Origin: Alphaproteobacteria bacterium
Lineage (GTDB): Bacteria; Pseudomonadota; Alphaproteobacteria; UBA828
Direction: 5' to 3'
DNA: 22,276 bases
NCBI GenBank assembly: GCA_022826345.1
Contig: JAJDVB010000219.1
Coordinates: 1-22,276, forward strand
This document shows positions 1 through 7,078 of this stretch, piece after piece. The position numbers and the translations under genes were made by a program. Below the pieces are notes generated by a model. That model was not told where the DNA came from and searched no databases. It was given only the letters and a program-made list of their open reading frames with translations. How positions within the stretch are numbered: the stretch's first letter is position 1; every line of letters begins with the position of its first letter.

Positions 1-38
1 CTTCCGCGAAACTGGGTGACGTAACTAATCTGCTTCAT
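1..38 (-). CDS. Start of an unidentified gene, cut by the window edge
   Basis: On the minus strand an ATG at 38-36 opens a frame reading MKQISYVTQFRG to the edge of the window. It is preceded by purine-rich stretches (GAGGAA and GAAAGG, on the minus strand just above the ATG) that would serve as a ribosome binding site. It lies 142 bases downstream of the aldolase stop in the same direction, so it is probably the next gene of the same catabolic operon. Twelve residues are too few to name a family. A dehydratase would complete the pathway suggested by the neighbours, but nothing in these residues shows that. Confidence 0.4.
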   Translation of the reverse strand, partial: MKQISYVTQFRG

Positions 39-180
39 GGTCTGGCCTTTCGTTCCTCGTCGTTCGGCACGCCGATGCGCCCGGCTTCCATGGGACGGTT
101 CGGTTCGAATGTTAGTGGAACGCTGTCAGCAAGACCATGTCTCCGGCGGCCGGGCCCGTGGCGAGAAGTGGGATTGCTGT

Positions 181-951
181 CTAAGCGTCGCCCGCCTCAT
201 GAAAGCGCGCCACCGCATCGGCGGCAGAGGCGGCGAGGAACCGAGCGTCGGATGAAATCGCGACGAAGCGGGCCCCTTGCCGAACGATTTGCGCGGCATA
301 GTCCGGCGAGCCCGTGAAGATGCCGCACGCGATGTCGGCCGCTCTCGCCGTCTCGATGATGTGCGTGATCGCGGGCGCGACCACCGCATCGTCCGTGTCG
401 AGGCGTGGCGTGCGGCCAAGCGATTTCGCAAGGTCGTTCGGGCCTATGAACAGGCCGTCGAGGCCGGGAACCGCGGCGATCTCCTTCACGTTGTCGAGCG
501 CTTCCTCGGTCTCGATCATGGCCATGAGGAGGATCTCGTCGTTGGCGTTCTCGACATAGTCGGCGCCACCGTAGATCGCAGCCCTGACCGGCCCAAAGCT
601 CCTTGTGCCGGCCGGCGGATAGCGACCGGCGTGGACCAGGTTCTCCGCGTCTTTCCGGGTGTTCACCATCGGGCAGATGATGCCGTAGGCGCCGGCGTCG
701 AGCAGCTTCATGATCAGGCCGAACTCCAGCCACGGGACGCGGACGAGCGGCACGGTCTCGGTGGTCGAAATCGCCGTCAGCATGCCGACGGCGGTTTGAT
801 AGTCGATCAGGCCGTGCTGAAGATCGACGGTGAGCGCATCCCACCCTTGGTTCGCCATGATCTCCGCCGAAAACGGCGCGGGGATGGAAAGCCATCCACT
901 CACGGCCGGCCGGCCCTCTCTCCACAGCGTCTTCAGGCGGTTCGTTCTCAT
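181..951 (-). CDS. HpcH/HpaI-family aldolase (class II, 2-keto-3-deoxy acid type)
   Basis: This 256-residue protein belongs to the HpcH/HpaI family, metal-dependent aldolases that split 2-keto-3-deoxy or 4-hydroxy-2-oxo acids into pyruvate and an aldehyde in the cytoplasm. The landmarks are present: the base region DLQHG with His46, the enolate-binding Arg71 in RVPW, Glu147 in MIETEEA and Asp173 in FIGPNDL as metal ligands. The position equivalent to Gln147 of E. coli HpaI is Met145, a variant I believe is also seen in other family members. The length is normal. The start ATG overlaps the stop of the upstream SMP-30 gene as ATGA at 951-948, so translation is coupled. The context suggests it is the cleavage step of a sugar-acid pathway; the actual substrate cannot be read from sequence. 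Confidence 0.88.
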   Translation of the reverse strand: MRTNRLKTLWREGRPAVSGWLSIPAPFSAEIMANQGWDALTVDLQHGLIDYQTAVGMLTAISTTETVPLVRVPWLEFGLIMKLLDAGAYGIICPMVNTRKDAENLVHAGRYPPAGTRSFGPVRAAIYGGADYVENANDEILLMAMIETEEALDNVKEIAAVPGLDGLFIGPNDLAKSLGRTPRLDTDDAVVAPAITHIIETARAADIACGIFTGSPDYAAQIVRQGARFVAISSDARFLAASAADAVARFHEAGDA

Positions 952-1859
952 GTTCCTCGACCGATTGATGATTGTTCGAGCGGGCCGAAACGGTTGGGCG
1001 GGAGTCCCCTGATACCGGCGTCGAGGCGAAAGAGGCTGCCGGCCAACCCCCGCTCATCGCGGTTCTGAAGCCTGTGATTGATCGACGTCGTGTACATCAC
1101 GTCCAGCGATGGCCCGCCGAATGCGACCTTAGAGGGTTTCTCGGTGGGGATTTCGATTGTTTGATCGATCCGCCCCTCGGAATCGAAGCGCACGAGACAC
1201 CCCCCGCCCACGTTGGCCGACCAGTAGCATCCGTCGGCGTCGACCGTGCCGCCGTCGGGGCGCCCTGGCAAATCGTGAGTGGTCGCAAAGACTCGCCGGT
1301 TCGAGAGCGCACCATCGTCCAAGTCATAGTCGAAGGTCCAGATCGTTTGCACGGACGGGTGGGAATCGGAGATGTAGAACGTCCCTCCATCGGGACTAAA
1401 GGCCATTCCATTCGGAACGAGAAATCCATCCAGCACGCGGGCGATCGTGCCGTCTGCGGAGAAGCGGAACAGGGCCCCCACCGCGCGCTGGACCGGCTCC
1501 TCCATCGCCATCGAACCGATCCACAGCCGGCCGCGCGGATCGCAGGTGCCGTCATTGAAGCGGTGGCCCACGATGTCCGCTTTGATGTCGCAGAGGGTTC
1601 TCAGCGTGCCTGTCTCAGGCACGAAGTGGTGCAGCCCTCCTTCCAGCGCAACGAGTAAACCGCCGCCATCGACGAGCACGAGGTTGCCGACCTGCTCGGG
1701 CATCCGCCAATAGCGATTGGAGCCCGAATCCGTCTCGTAGCGGTGGACGAGGCCGCCAAAAATGTCGACCCAATAGATGCAACGATCGGCCTCGGACCAG
1801 ACCGGGCTCTCGCCGACGATCGCGCGTACCGCACCAACCGGCCGGGCGGTCTCGCTCAT
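948..1859 (-). CDS. SMP-30/gluconolactonase-family lactonase
   Basis: A 303-residue six-bladed beta-propeller of the SMP-30/gluconolaconase/LRE family, which hydrolyses sugar lactones to aldonates using one divalent metal. The expected ligands are visible: Glu17 in GESPVW, Asn102 in RFNDGTCDPRGRLW, Asn150 in VPNGMAFSPDG and Asp202 in GRPDGGTVDADG. The frame is open further upstream to 2177, but I chose the ATG at 1859 because the family's typical N-terminus begins there and because it forms an ATGA overlap with the stop of the Ldh-family gene. It also overlaps the following aldolase by ATGA, so all three enzymes are made from one coupled message. Its product would be an aldonic acid; whether the lactone comes from the SDR at 7954 is inference. 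Confidence 0.88.
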   Translation of the reverse strand: MSETARPVGAVRAIVGESPVWSEADRCIYWVDIFGGLVHRYETDSGSNRYWRMPEQVGNLVLVDGGGLLVALEGGLHHFVPETGTLRTLCDIKADIVGHRFNDGTCDPRGRLWIGSMAMEEPVQRAVGALFRFSADGTIARVLDGFLVPNGMAFSPDGGTFYISDSHPSVQTIWTFDYDLDDGALSNRRVFATTHDLPGRPDGGTVDADGCYWSANVGGGCLVRFDSEGRIDQTIEIPTEKPSKVAFGGPSLDVMYTTSINHRLQNRDERGLAGSLFRLDAGIRGLPPNRFGPLEQSSIGRGT

Positions 1860-2929
1860 GCGCCGGTCGCCGCGGGAGCGCCCGTGAGCGCCTCGATCTC
1901 GGCCGCGCTCATGCCGACGCTCTTGGCGGCGCTGACGCACTGGGCCCAGGTCGTTTCGTCGAAGCAGAGCCCGGCCTCGGCGGTTTCCCGCCGGCTTCGG
2001 ACCTCCACCTCGCCGGGCACCAGGACCTCGCCGCCCTCCACCGGTGGCGAGGCCTTGACCCAATGGATGAACCGCCGCGCCTCCGCTTCGAAGGCACCGG
2101 CATCGCCGATCGACTCCGGATCCATCAAGATGCTCAGTTGATTGTTCACCAACACGTCGACGCCCGGCTTGGAGCACACGCCGCCTATGAGGGCGCCCGC
2201 CAGGAGATCCGTAACGATCGCCAGACCGTAGCCCTTGTAGCCGCCGAAAGGCACCACCGCCCCGCCCGCCAGAAGCGCGTTCGGATCGGTGGTCGGTGTA
2301 CCGTCCTTGTCGAGCAGACAGCCGGGCGGGAGATCATCGCCCCTGTTGGCGGCGACCCAAATCTTGCCAACCGCGATGACCGATGTCGCGGCATCCCATA
2401 TGATAGGCGGTGCGTTCTCGCGCGGTATGCCGACGCAAACCGGGTTGGTCGAAAGCCTCCGATCCGTGCCGCCGAATGGCGCGACCCATAGCCCATACCC
2501 GCCGGTATTGACGAAATGGATCGATGCCTGACGGGCGTCCGCGGCGAGCTCGGCGTAGTGTCCCAATCGCCCGCAATGCGACATGTTGCGCATTGCGATC
2601 AGCGCCACGCCATGCCGTTTCGCCTTCTCGATTCCTTGTGCGATCCCGTGTTCGCCGACGACCTGACCGAATCCCAGATGCCCATCGAGGACCAGCAGGG
2701 TCTCGGTGTCGACCACGGGTTCACCGCGGTTGCCAGGGATGATCTCGCGGTCGCGCAGTCTTTCCAGGTAAACCGGAAGCCTGATGGTGCCGTGGGATGG
2801 ATGTCCGCTCATGTCGGATAGGACGAAGTGCCGCGCGACCGTCGTCGCCTCATCCGCCCTACAACCCGCTCGCTCGAACACACGCTCGAGAAACGCTTGC
2901 AGGGAGTTGGCAGCAATAACGACCGGCAT
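1856..2929 (-). CDS. Ldh-family (malate/L-lactate dehydrogenase type) NAD(P)-dependent oxidoreductase
   Basis: A 357-residue member of the Ldh_2 (malate/L-lactate/ureidoglycolate dehydrogenase) family, distinct from the Rossmann-type LDH/MDH. The family includes 2,3-diketo-L-gulonate reductase YiaK, ureidoglycolate dehydrogenase and delta-1-piperideine-2-carboxylate reductase, which act on 2-keto or 2-hydroxy acids. Visible hallmarks are SGHPSHGTIRLP near residues 41-52 (His46, Arg50), NMSHCGRLGHYAE near 115-127 (His118) and FGGTDRRLSTNP near 152-163. It is the first gene of the leftward operon, about 150 bases below the predicted promoter at 3087-3115, and its stop overlaps the SMP-30 start. 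AGGAACGA lies just above the ATG. Exact substrate and redox direction are not determinable; a 2-keto acid of the same pathway is likely. Confidence 0.87.
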   Translation of the reverse strand: MPVVIAANSLQAFLERVFERAGCRADEATTVARHFVLSDMSGHPSHGTIRLPVYLERLRDREIIPGNRGEPVVDTETLLVLDGHLGFGQVVGEHGIAQGIEKAKRHGVALIAMRNMSHCGRLGHYAELAADARQASIHFVNTGGYGLWVAPFGGTDRRLSTNPVCVGIPRENAPPIIWDAATSVIAVGKIWVAANRGDDLPPGCLLDKDGTPTTDPNALLAGGAVVPFGGYKGYGLAIVTDLLAGALIGGVCSKPGVDVLVNNQLSILMDPESIGDAGAFEAEARRFIHWVKASPPVEGGEVLVPGEVEVRSRRETAEAGLCFDETTWAQCVSAAKSVGMSAAEIEALTGAPAATGA

Positions 2930-3043
2930 GTTGCTCGTTCCTAGGTCGGGTCCTGTCCCCAGAGGCGTGACGGGCCGCGTCCCACGTATTGAGTCGACCA
3001 GCGGGACGCCCAGGATTCGCGCACTGGGACTTGATCGGAGCCC

Positions 3044-3086
3044 TCCAATCGTGCGAATATCGCACGATTGGAGTCATATCGCACAC
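3044..3086. promoter_or_regulatory. Palindromic operator plus direct half-site, probable IclR-type regulator binding site
   Basis: A perfect inverted repeat with 13-base arms (TCCAATCGTGCGA at 3044-3056 and its complement at 3060-3072) flanks a three-base centre. A further half-site reading GTGCGATAT on the minus strand (3083-3075) repeats the inner part of the right arm (3065-3057) in the same orientation 18 bp away. Palindrome plus a direct third repeat is the layout known for operators of the PcaU/PobR group of IclR proteins, which matches the regulator encoded alongside. The palindrome also covers a possible -10 box of the regulator gene itself (TTGATC 3031-3036, GAATAT 3055-3060), suggesting autoregulation. 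Confidence 0.7.
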
Positions 3087-3115
3087 AATCTGGCCCACAG
3101 TGCGCAATACGTCAA
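3087..3115 (-). promoter_or_regulatory. Predicted sigma-70 type promoter of the leftward Ldh/SMP-30/aldolase operon
   Basis: On the minus strand TTGACG (3115-3110) and CAGATT (3092-3087) are separated by exactly 17 bases. The -10 box is followed after three bases by the half-site GTGCGATAT (3083-3075) and then by the palindromic operator at 3044-3072, so a bound regulator would sit on the start site and early transcribed region. The same layout recurs before the binding-protein gene at 4056-4120, which strengthens the call. Confidence 0.55.
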
Positions 3116-3182
3116 CTCGATCCCGTTTAACGACACCGCAAGGCGCGTGCCCGCGCACGTGCCCGGGTGACGCGGTGCTGCC

Positions 3183-3986
3183 GTGAGCGCGGGTATTCAG
3201 AAGCGCGACTTCGCCCAGACCCTTGCCCGCGGCCTGGAGGTCCTGCAAGCCTTCAGCGTCGAGCGTCCGCACGCCACCACCACACAGATCGCCGAGATCG
3301 CCGGGATCAGCCGGGCTGCGGCGCGGCGCATCCTGCTGACGCTGCGGGAGCTGGGCTATGTGGAAGAGGTGACGACTCACTATTGGCGCCTCACTCCAAA
3401 GGTCCTGAGGCTGGGCTTCGCGTTCTTCTCGTCTCAATCGATATGGTCCGTGATCGCGGACGACGTGCGCGCGCTCGCGCAGGAAGTCAACGAACCCTGC
3501 GCCGTCGCCGTGCTCGACGGCACCGACATTCTCTATGTCATCCGGGATTCGACGCGCCGGATCATATCGACCCACGTCTCGCCGGGAGAGCGGCTGCCGG
3601 CTTACGCTGCGTCGTTGGGGAAGGTTCTTCTGGCCGCATTGCAGGAACCGGAGCTCAAGAGCTACTTCGAGATGGCAACTCTCCCACGCCGAACGAAGAA
3701 AACCATCGCGTCGAAGCAAGCGTTACAGCGGGCCCTGACTCAGGTCCGAAGCAGGGGCTACGCGATCGCCGACGAAGAAATGGAAGATGGCCTAATTTCG
3801 ATCGCCGTCCCGATACGCGTTTCGACCGGCGAGGTGATTGCTGCGATCAACCTGTCGTCTCACACGTCCAGGATGTCATTGGACGAACTCGTGTCGCGCA
3901 TGCTTCCCAAGCTGCGGCGGGCGGCTGAGCGGATCGACGAGACCGTCAGCATGCTCGAATCGAGCGGCGGCCTGCGGCGCCGTTAA
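3183..3986 (+). CDS. IclR-family transcriptional regulator, PcaR/PcaU/PobR type
   Basis: A 267-residue DNA-binding regulator. Residues about 10-75 form the winged helix-turn-helix (DFAQTLARGLEVLQAF, then TTTQIAEIAGISRAAARRI), and about 80-260 form the IclR effector domain, with the typical LDGTDILYVIRDSTRRI and LPAYAASLGKVLLAAL segments. The opening motif resembles the PcaR/PcaU/PobR subgroup, which control aromatic and other carboxylate catabolism. The start is GTG at 3183. The gene sits between the divergent catabolic operon on the left and the transporter operon on the right; near-identical operators lie next to both promoters, so it most likely controls both, and perhaps itself. Since both operators lie at or after the start sites, repression relieved by a pathway intermediate is the simplest model. 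The effector is unknown. Confidence 0.92.
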   Translation: MSAGIQKRDFAQTLARGLEVLQAFSVERPHATTTQIAEIAGISRAAARRILLTLRELGYVEEVTTHYWRLTPKVLRLGFAFFSSQSIWSVIADDVRALAQEVNEPCAVAVLDGTDILYVIRDSTRRIISTHVSPGERLPAYAASLGKVLLAALQEPELKSYFEMATLPRRTKKTIASKQALQRALTQVRSRGYAIADEEMEDGLISIAVPIRVSTGEVIAAINLSSHTSRMSLDELVSRMLPKLRRAAERIDETVSMLESSGGLRRR

Positions 3987-4055
3987 CGTGTCAATCGCCG
4001 CGCGTTTGGGTAGCCAGAACGCGAAAGCGACGCACGCGCCCGTGGCCTGCTACGC

Positions 4056-4085
4056 TTGACACCGCTTCGACTTGACCAGTAGCAT
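4056..4085 (+). promoter_or_regulatory. Predicted promoter of the ABC-transporter/PhyH/SDR operon
   Basis: A perfect TTGACA (4056-4061) is followed after 18 bases by TAGCAT (4080-4085). Start of transcription would fall near 4092, giving a leader of roughly 110 bases before the binding-protein gene. The operator at 4087-4120 begins immediately after the -10 box. Confidence 0.6.
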
Positions 4086-4086
4086 T

Positions 4087-4123
4087 GTGCGGCATGTCTT
4101 CGAGTGTGCGATATGCGCACACT
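4087..4123. promoter_or_regulatory. Operator matching the one at 3044-3086
   Basis: AGTGTGCG at 4103-4110 and CGCACACT at 4116-4123 are perfect inverted arms around five bases, giving the core GTGCG-N5-CGCAC at 4106-4120. The nonamer GTGCGATAT (4106-4114) is identical to both minus-strand repeats in front of the leftward operon. An additional half-site GTGCGGCAT begins at 4087, in the same orientation and 19 bp upstream. The order promoter, single half-site, palindrome is the same in both places, so one protein, presumably the neighbouring IclR regulator, should bind both. Confidence 0.68.
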
Positions 4124-4202
4124 GCAGAAATAACAGCCGTCTCGCGGAGCCTAATGACAATAATGGGAGAACGAGTTGGGTCCGCGCACAGGGGAGGAAG
4201 CA

Positions 4203-5177
4203 ATGAACATCTTCAAGACTATGTTGGGGGCCGGGGTCGCGCTCGCGATTGTCGCGGCAATTCCGTCCTACGCCGACGCCAAAGACTGTCCCGAAGATCC
4301 GGTCAGAGTAACCCATATCATCTGGACGGAATCGTCCAACGCGGCATGGGCTCCGATGATCAAGGGAGTCGAAGAAGCTGCTGAGTACACTTGCGCCGAC
4401 GTCGATATTCAGTATGGCGACGCCGATCCGGAAAAACAGAACAGTATCATGCAGACGGCGATCGCGAACGAAGTCGATGCCGTCACCGGCTCGCTTTTCG
4501 TTTCGGACGCGTTCATCGACAGCATCCGTCAGATGACCGAGGCCGGGATCCTCTTCATCAACAACAATATCAATGACCCGGTTGCCAACGCGGAAGCGAT
4601 GCATCCGACGTTTGTCGGCCAGGATCTTGAGCTGGCCGGCTATCTCATGGGCAAGGCCATGATCAAGAAGTACGGCATGGAGAATGGCGACCACATCTTC
4701 ATGCCGGTCGAGTATCCGGAGGCGGCTTATGCCCAGCTGCGGCACGACGGTGTGTTACGCGCCGTCGCGGAAGCCGGTCTCGAAGTGACGACCGAACGCC
4801 TGGGAACGACGGCCTCGTTCGAGAACGCATTGCCGGTAGTGACGCAGTATTTGATCGGCCACCCGGAGACCGACTTCGTCATCTCGCTCGGAGGAACGCC
4901 CGGTGGAATCGCCGCCCAGGCCATCGAAGAGGCAGGGCTCGAGAACATTCCCAACGGAACGTTCGACATCAACACGCGTGTTCTGCGAGCGATTAAAGAG
5001 GGCAAGACCTTCGGCACCGTGGATCAGCAGTTCTACATCCAGGGCTTCATGCCGGTGCTGTGGGCGCACCTGTGGAAGCTCTACGGCATTCAGCCCAGCA
5101 CCTATTACGCGGGCAACGCCATCGTCACTCAGGACAACGTCCAGTACGCGGAGGAGTGGTCCGGCGAATACCGCTAG
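4203..5177 (+). CDS. Sugar-type ABC transporter periplasmic substrate-binding protein (RbsB-like)
   Basis: A 324-residue secreted binding protein of the periplasmic binding protein 4 (RbsB/LacI-like) group. Residues 1 to about 26 form a signal peptide with a hydrophobic core (GVALAIVAAIPSYADA), probably cut after ADA. The mature part shows two alternating lobes typical of the fold, for example VTHIIWTESSNAAWAPMIKG near the start and INNNINDP in the middle. I chose the ATG at 4203, not the in-frame ATG at 4176, because GGGGAGGAAG (4191-4200) lies directly before it and the signal peptide begins there. It is the first gene of the transporter operon, and 97 bases separate it from the permease, as is common where the binding protein is made in excess. 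Ligand is likely a sugar, polyol or related small molecule. Confidence 0.9.
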   Translation: MNIFKTMLGAGVALAIVAAIPSYADAKDCPEDPVRVTHIIWTESSNAAWAPMIKGVEEAAEYTCADVDIQYGDADPEKQNSIMQTAIANEVDAVTGSLFVSDAFIDSIRQMTEAGILFINNNINDPVANAEAMHPTFVGQDLELAGYLMGKAMIKKYGMENGDHIFMPVEYPEAAYAQLRHDGVLRAVAEAGLEVTTERLGTTASFENALPVVTQYLIGHPETDFVISLGGTPGGIAAQAIEEAGLENIPNGTFDINTRVLRAIKEGKTFGTVDQQFYIQGFMPVLWAHLWKLYGIQPSTYYAGNAIVTQDNVQYAEEWSGEYR

Positions 5178-5274
5178 TCGGCGGTTGCCCCGGTTTCCTG
5201 ATATAAAGACCTGCCACTATCGCGGGCGTTCGGTGTGAACTTGCGCGGAGCCTGAGAGAAGGGGCAGCAACAAC

Positions 5275-6237
5275 GTGAATGCGATAGAACGCATTCGACG
5301 CCATCCAGCCGGCAACATCGCCGTGGTTTTCACGGTGGTGTTGGCCGGCTGCATTATTGCCGGCCTCGTCATTCCCGACGATTTCCGTTTTCTGCACAGC
5401 GCGAACATCGCCATCCTGCTGCGCACGATCCCGCTCCTCGGGATCCTCGCCATCGGTGTCGGCCTGCTGATGATTACCGGCGAGTTCGACCTTTCCGTCG
5501 GCTCGGTGTTCGGTTTCAGCGCGTTGGTGGCAGCCATGCTCTTTCGGGAGGAGTGGCCGCTGTGGCTGGCCGTTATCATCGGACTTGCTGCGGGAGGGAC
5601 CATCGGCTTTGTCAACGGCCTCATCGTCACGCGAACGGCGATTCCATCATTCATCGCGACTCTCGGCAGCATGCTGGTCGTGCGCGGGTTAATTCGGGCG
5701 CTTAATGACAGTCGACCGGTGTCCTTTTATCCGGGAGAGACATTTGAGGCGGTGCTGACCGGGTCGTTAGGCCTGATGAAGGCTCAATTTCTCTGGTTCT
5801 TGTTTATCGGTGCGGTCGCCTTCTATTTCCTGCACCTCCATCGATACGGCAATCACCTGTACGCCGTCGGCGGCAACCGGCAAGCCGCCACCGCAACCGG
5901 CATCAACGTCAACCGGACCAAGATGATCGCGTTCACGACCTCGGGGTTGCTTGCGGGATTTGCCGGCATCATCGGCGCGACACGCGTCAATTCGGCGGTC
6001 GTCACGCAAGGGACAGGACTCGAGCTTGAAGCCATTGCGGCGTGCGTTATCGGCGCACTGTTCCTTATGGGCGGCCGCGGCACTTTAATCGGCATCATGC
6101 TGGGAGCGGCCCTGATCCACATGGTCGAAGACATCCTCCTGCTTTCCCGCGCGCCGGGCTATTACCACGAGACCTTCGTGGGTGCGATCATCATCATCGC
6201 GGTGTTGATGAACCAAGTAGTAGCCAAGCGAGACTGA
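5275..6237 (+). CDS. Sugar-type ABC transporter permease (RbsC-like)
   Basis: A 320-residue inner-membrane permease of the BPD_transp_2 family (RbsC, XylH, FrcC group), with many hydrophobic segments beginning near residue 14. The segment GEFDLSVGSVFGFSALVAA (about residues 67-85) is the hallmark of this family, and LYAVGGNRQAATATGINV with GLLAGFAGII are the conserved cytoplasmic loop and following helix. It starts with GTG at 5275 after a GAGAAGGGGC stretch. Three bases separate its stop from the ATPase start, so the two are co-translated. It would pair as a homodimer with the ATPase that follows to import the ligand of the binding protein encoded upstream. Confidence 0.92.
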   Translation: MNAIERIRRHPAGNIAVVFTVVLAGCIIAGLVIPDDFRFLHSANIAILLRTIPLLGILAIGVGLLMITGEFDLSVGSVFGFSALVAAMLFREEWPLWLAVIIGLAAGGTIGFVNGLIVTRTAIPSFIATLGSMLVVRGLIRALNDSRPVSFYPGETFEAVLTGSLGLMKAQFLWFLFIGAVAFYFLHLHRYGNHLYAVGGNRQAATATGINVNRTKMIAFTTSGLLAGFAGIIGATRVNSAVVTQGTGLELEAIAACVIGALFLMGGRGTLIGIMLGAALIHMVEDILLLSRAPGYYHETFVGAIIIIAVLMNQVVAKRD

Positions 6238-6240
6238 GAA

Positions 6241-7026
6241 ATGGCGGCGATTGAAGAGAGGCACGACACACCCCCTGCCACCCACGACGACGATGGTCAG
6301 GCTCTTTTCGCTTGCCGCGGCGTGGTGAAATCGTATGGCCACGTCGACGCGCTCAATGGCGTGGATTTTTCGTTGAACCGCAACGAGGTGGTGGGTCTGG
6401 TCGGCGACAATGGCGCCGGAAAGTCGACCTTGATCAAGATCATGTCGGGGGTGGTGCAGCCGGATCGTGGTGAGTTCTTTTACGAAGGCAAACAGGTCCC
6501 TCTCCGCTCACGTCGCGACTCCGAGAAGCTGGGAATCGAGACGATCTATCAAGACATAGCCCTCGTCGGTTCCATGTCCGTCATGCGCAATATCTTCTGC
6601 GGCCGGGAAATCACCGACAGGTTCGGCGGCTTGCGCCTGCGGGAAATGCGCAGGATCGCGATGGACGTTCTCGAGCACACTGTCGAGATCGCTGGGATCA
6701 CATCGCCCGATCAGGCGGTCGAGGGTCTGTCAGGAGGCCAACAGCAGGCGGTTGCGATCGCGCGTGCGGTTTATTTCAAGAATAAGATGCTCCTGCTCGA
6801 TGAGCCGACCAGCGCTCTCTCCGTCCGCGAAACGGAAAAGGTTCTCACGTACGTCACCCAGTTGCGGGCCGATGGCGTGTCCTGCGTTTTCGTCACGCAC
6901 AACCTCTATCACGCGTTTCAGGTCTGCGACCGTTTCGTCGTGATGGCGCACGGCGAGGTCATCACGAACGTCAAGCGCGAGGACACGACGCTCGAAGAAG
7001 TCACAAGAATTATCGTTTCTTATTGA
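6241..7026 (+). CDS. Sugar-type ABC transporter ATP-binding protein, single nucleotide-binding domain (FrcA-like)
   Basis: A 261-residue cytoplasmic ATPase with all canonical motifs: Walker A GDNGAGKST (55-63), Q-loop YQD (Gln104), signature LSGGQQQ (163-169), Walker B LLLDEP (184-189) and the switch histidine in VTHN (His220). Most partners of RbsC-type permeases are fused double-domain ATPases of about 500 residues (RbsA, XylG); this one carries only one domain, as in the FrcA fructose system of rhizobia, and must work as a homodimer. The N-terminal 20 residues are a polar extension before the fold. It ends 52 bases before the dioxygenase gene in the same operon. Confidence 0.93.
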   Translation: MAAIEERHDTPPATHDDDGQALFACRGVVKSYGHVDALNGVDFSLNRNEVVGLVGDNGAGKSTLIKIMSGVVQPDRGEFFYEGKQVPLRSRRDSEKLGIETIYQDIALVGSMSVMRNIFCGREITDRFGGLRLREMRRIAMDVLEHTVEIAGITSPDQAVEGLSGGQQQAVAIARAVYFKNKMLLLDEPTSALSVRETEKVLTYVTQLRADGVSCVFVTHNLYHAFQVCDRFVVMAHGEVITNVKREDTTLEEVTRIIVSY

Positions 7027-7078
7027 CGCCGGGTGCCACGCAGCAAACGAGGCGGCCGGACACGGCAGGGGCGACATC

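Noticed and set aside
277..1068. 263-codon plus-strand frame over the aldolase and lactonase
   Set aside because: Antisense shadow; the minus-strand frames carry clear HpcH and SMP-30 active-site motifs.
1860..2177. Longer start for the SMP-30 gene
   Set aside because: The extension is antisense-like Arg/Gly-rich sequence within the Ldh gene; the ATG at 1859 gives a coupled ATGA overlap and the normal N-terminus.
4176..4202. Earlier in-frame ATG for the binding protein
   Set aside because: It would place the ribosome binding site inside the gene and put nine polar residues before the signal peptide.
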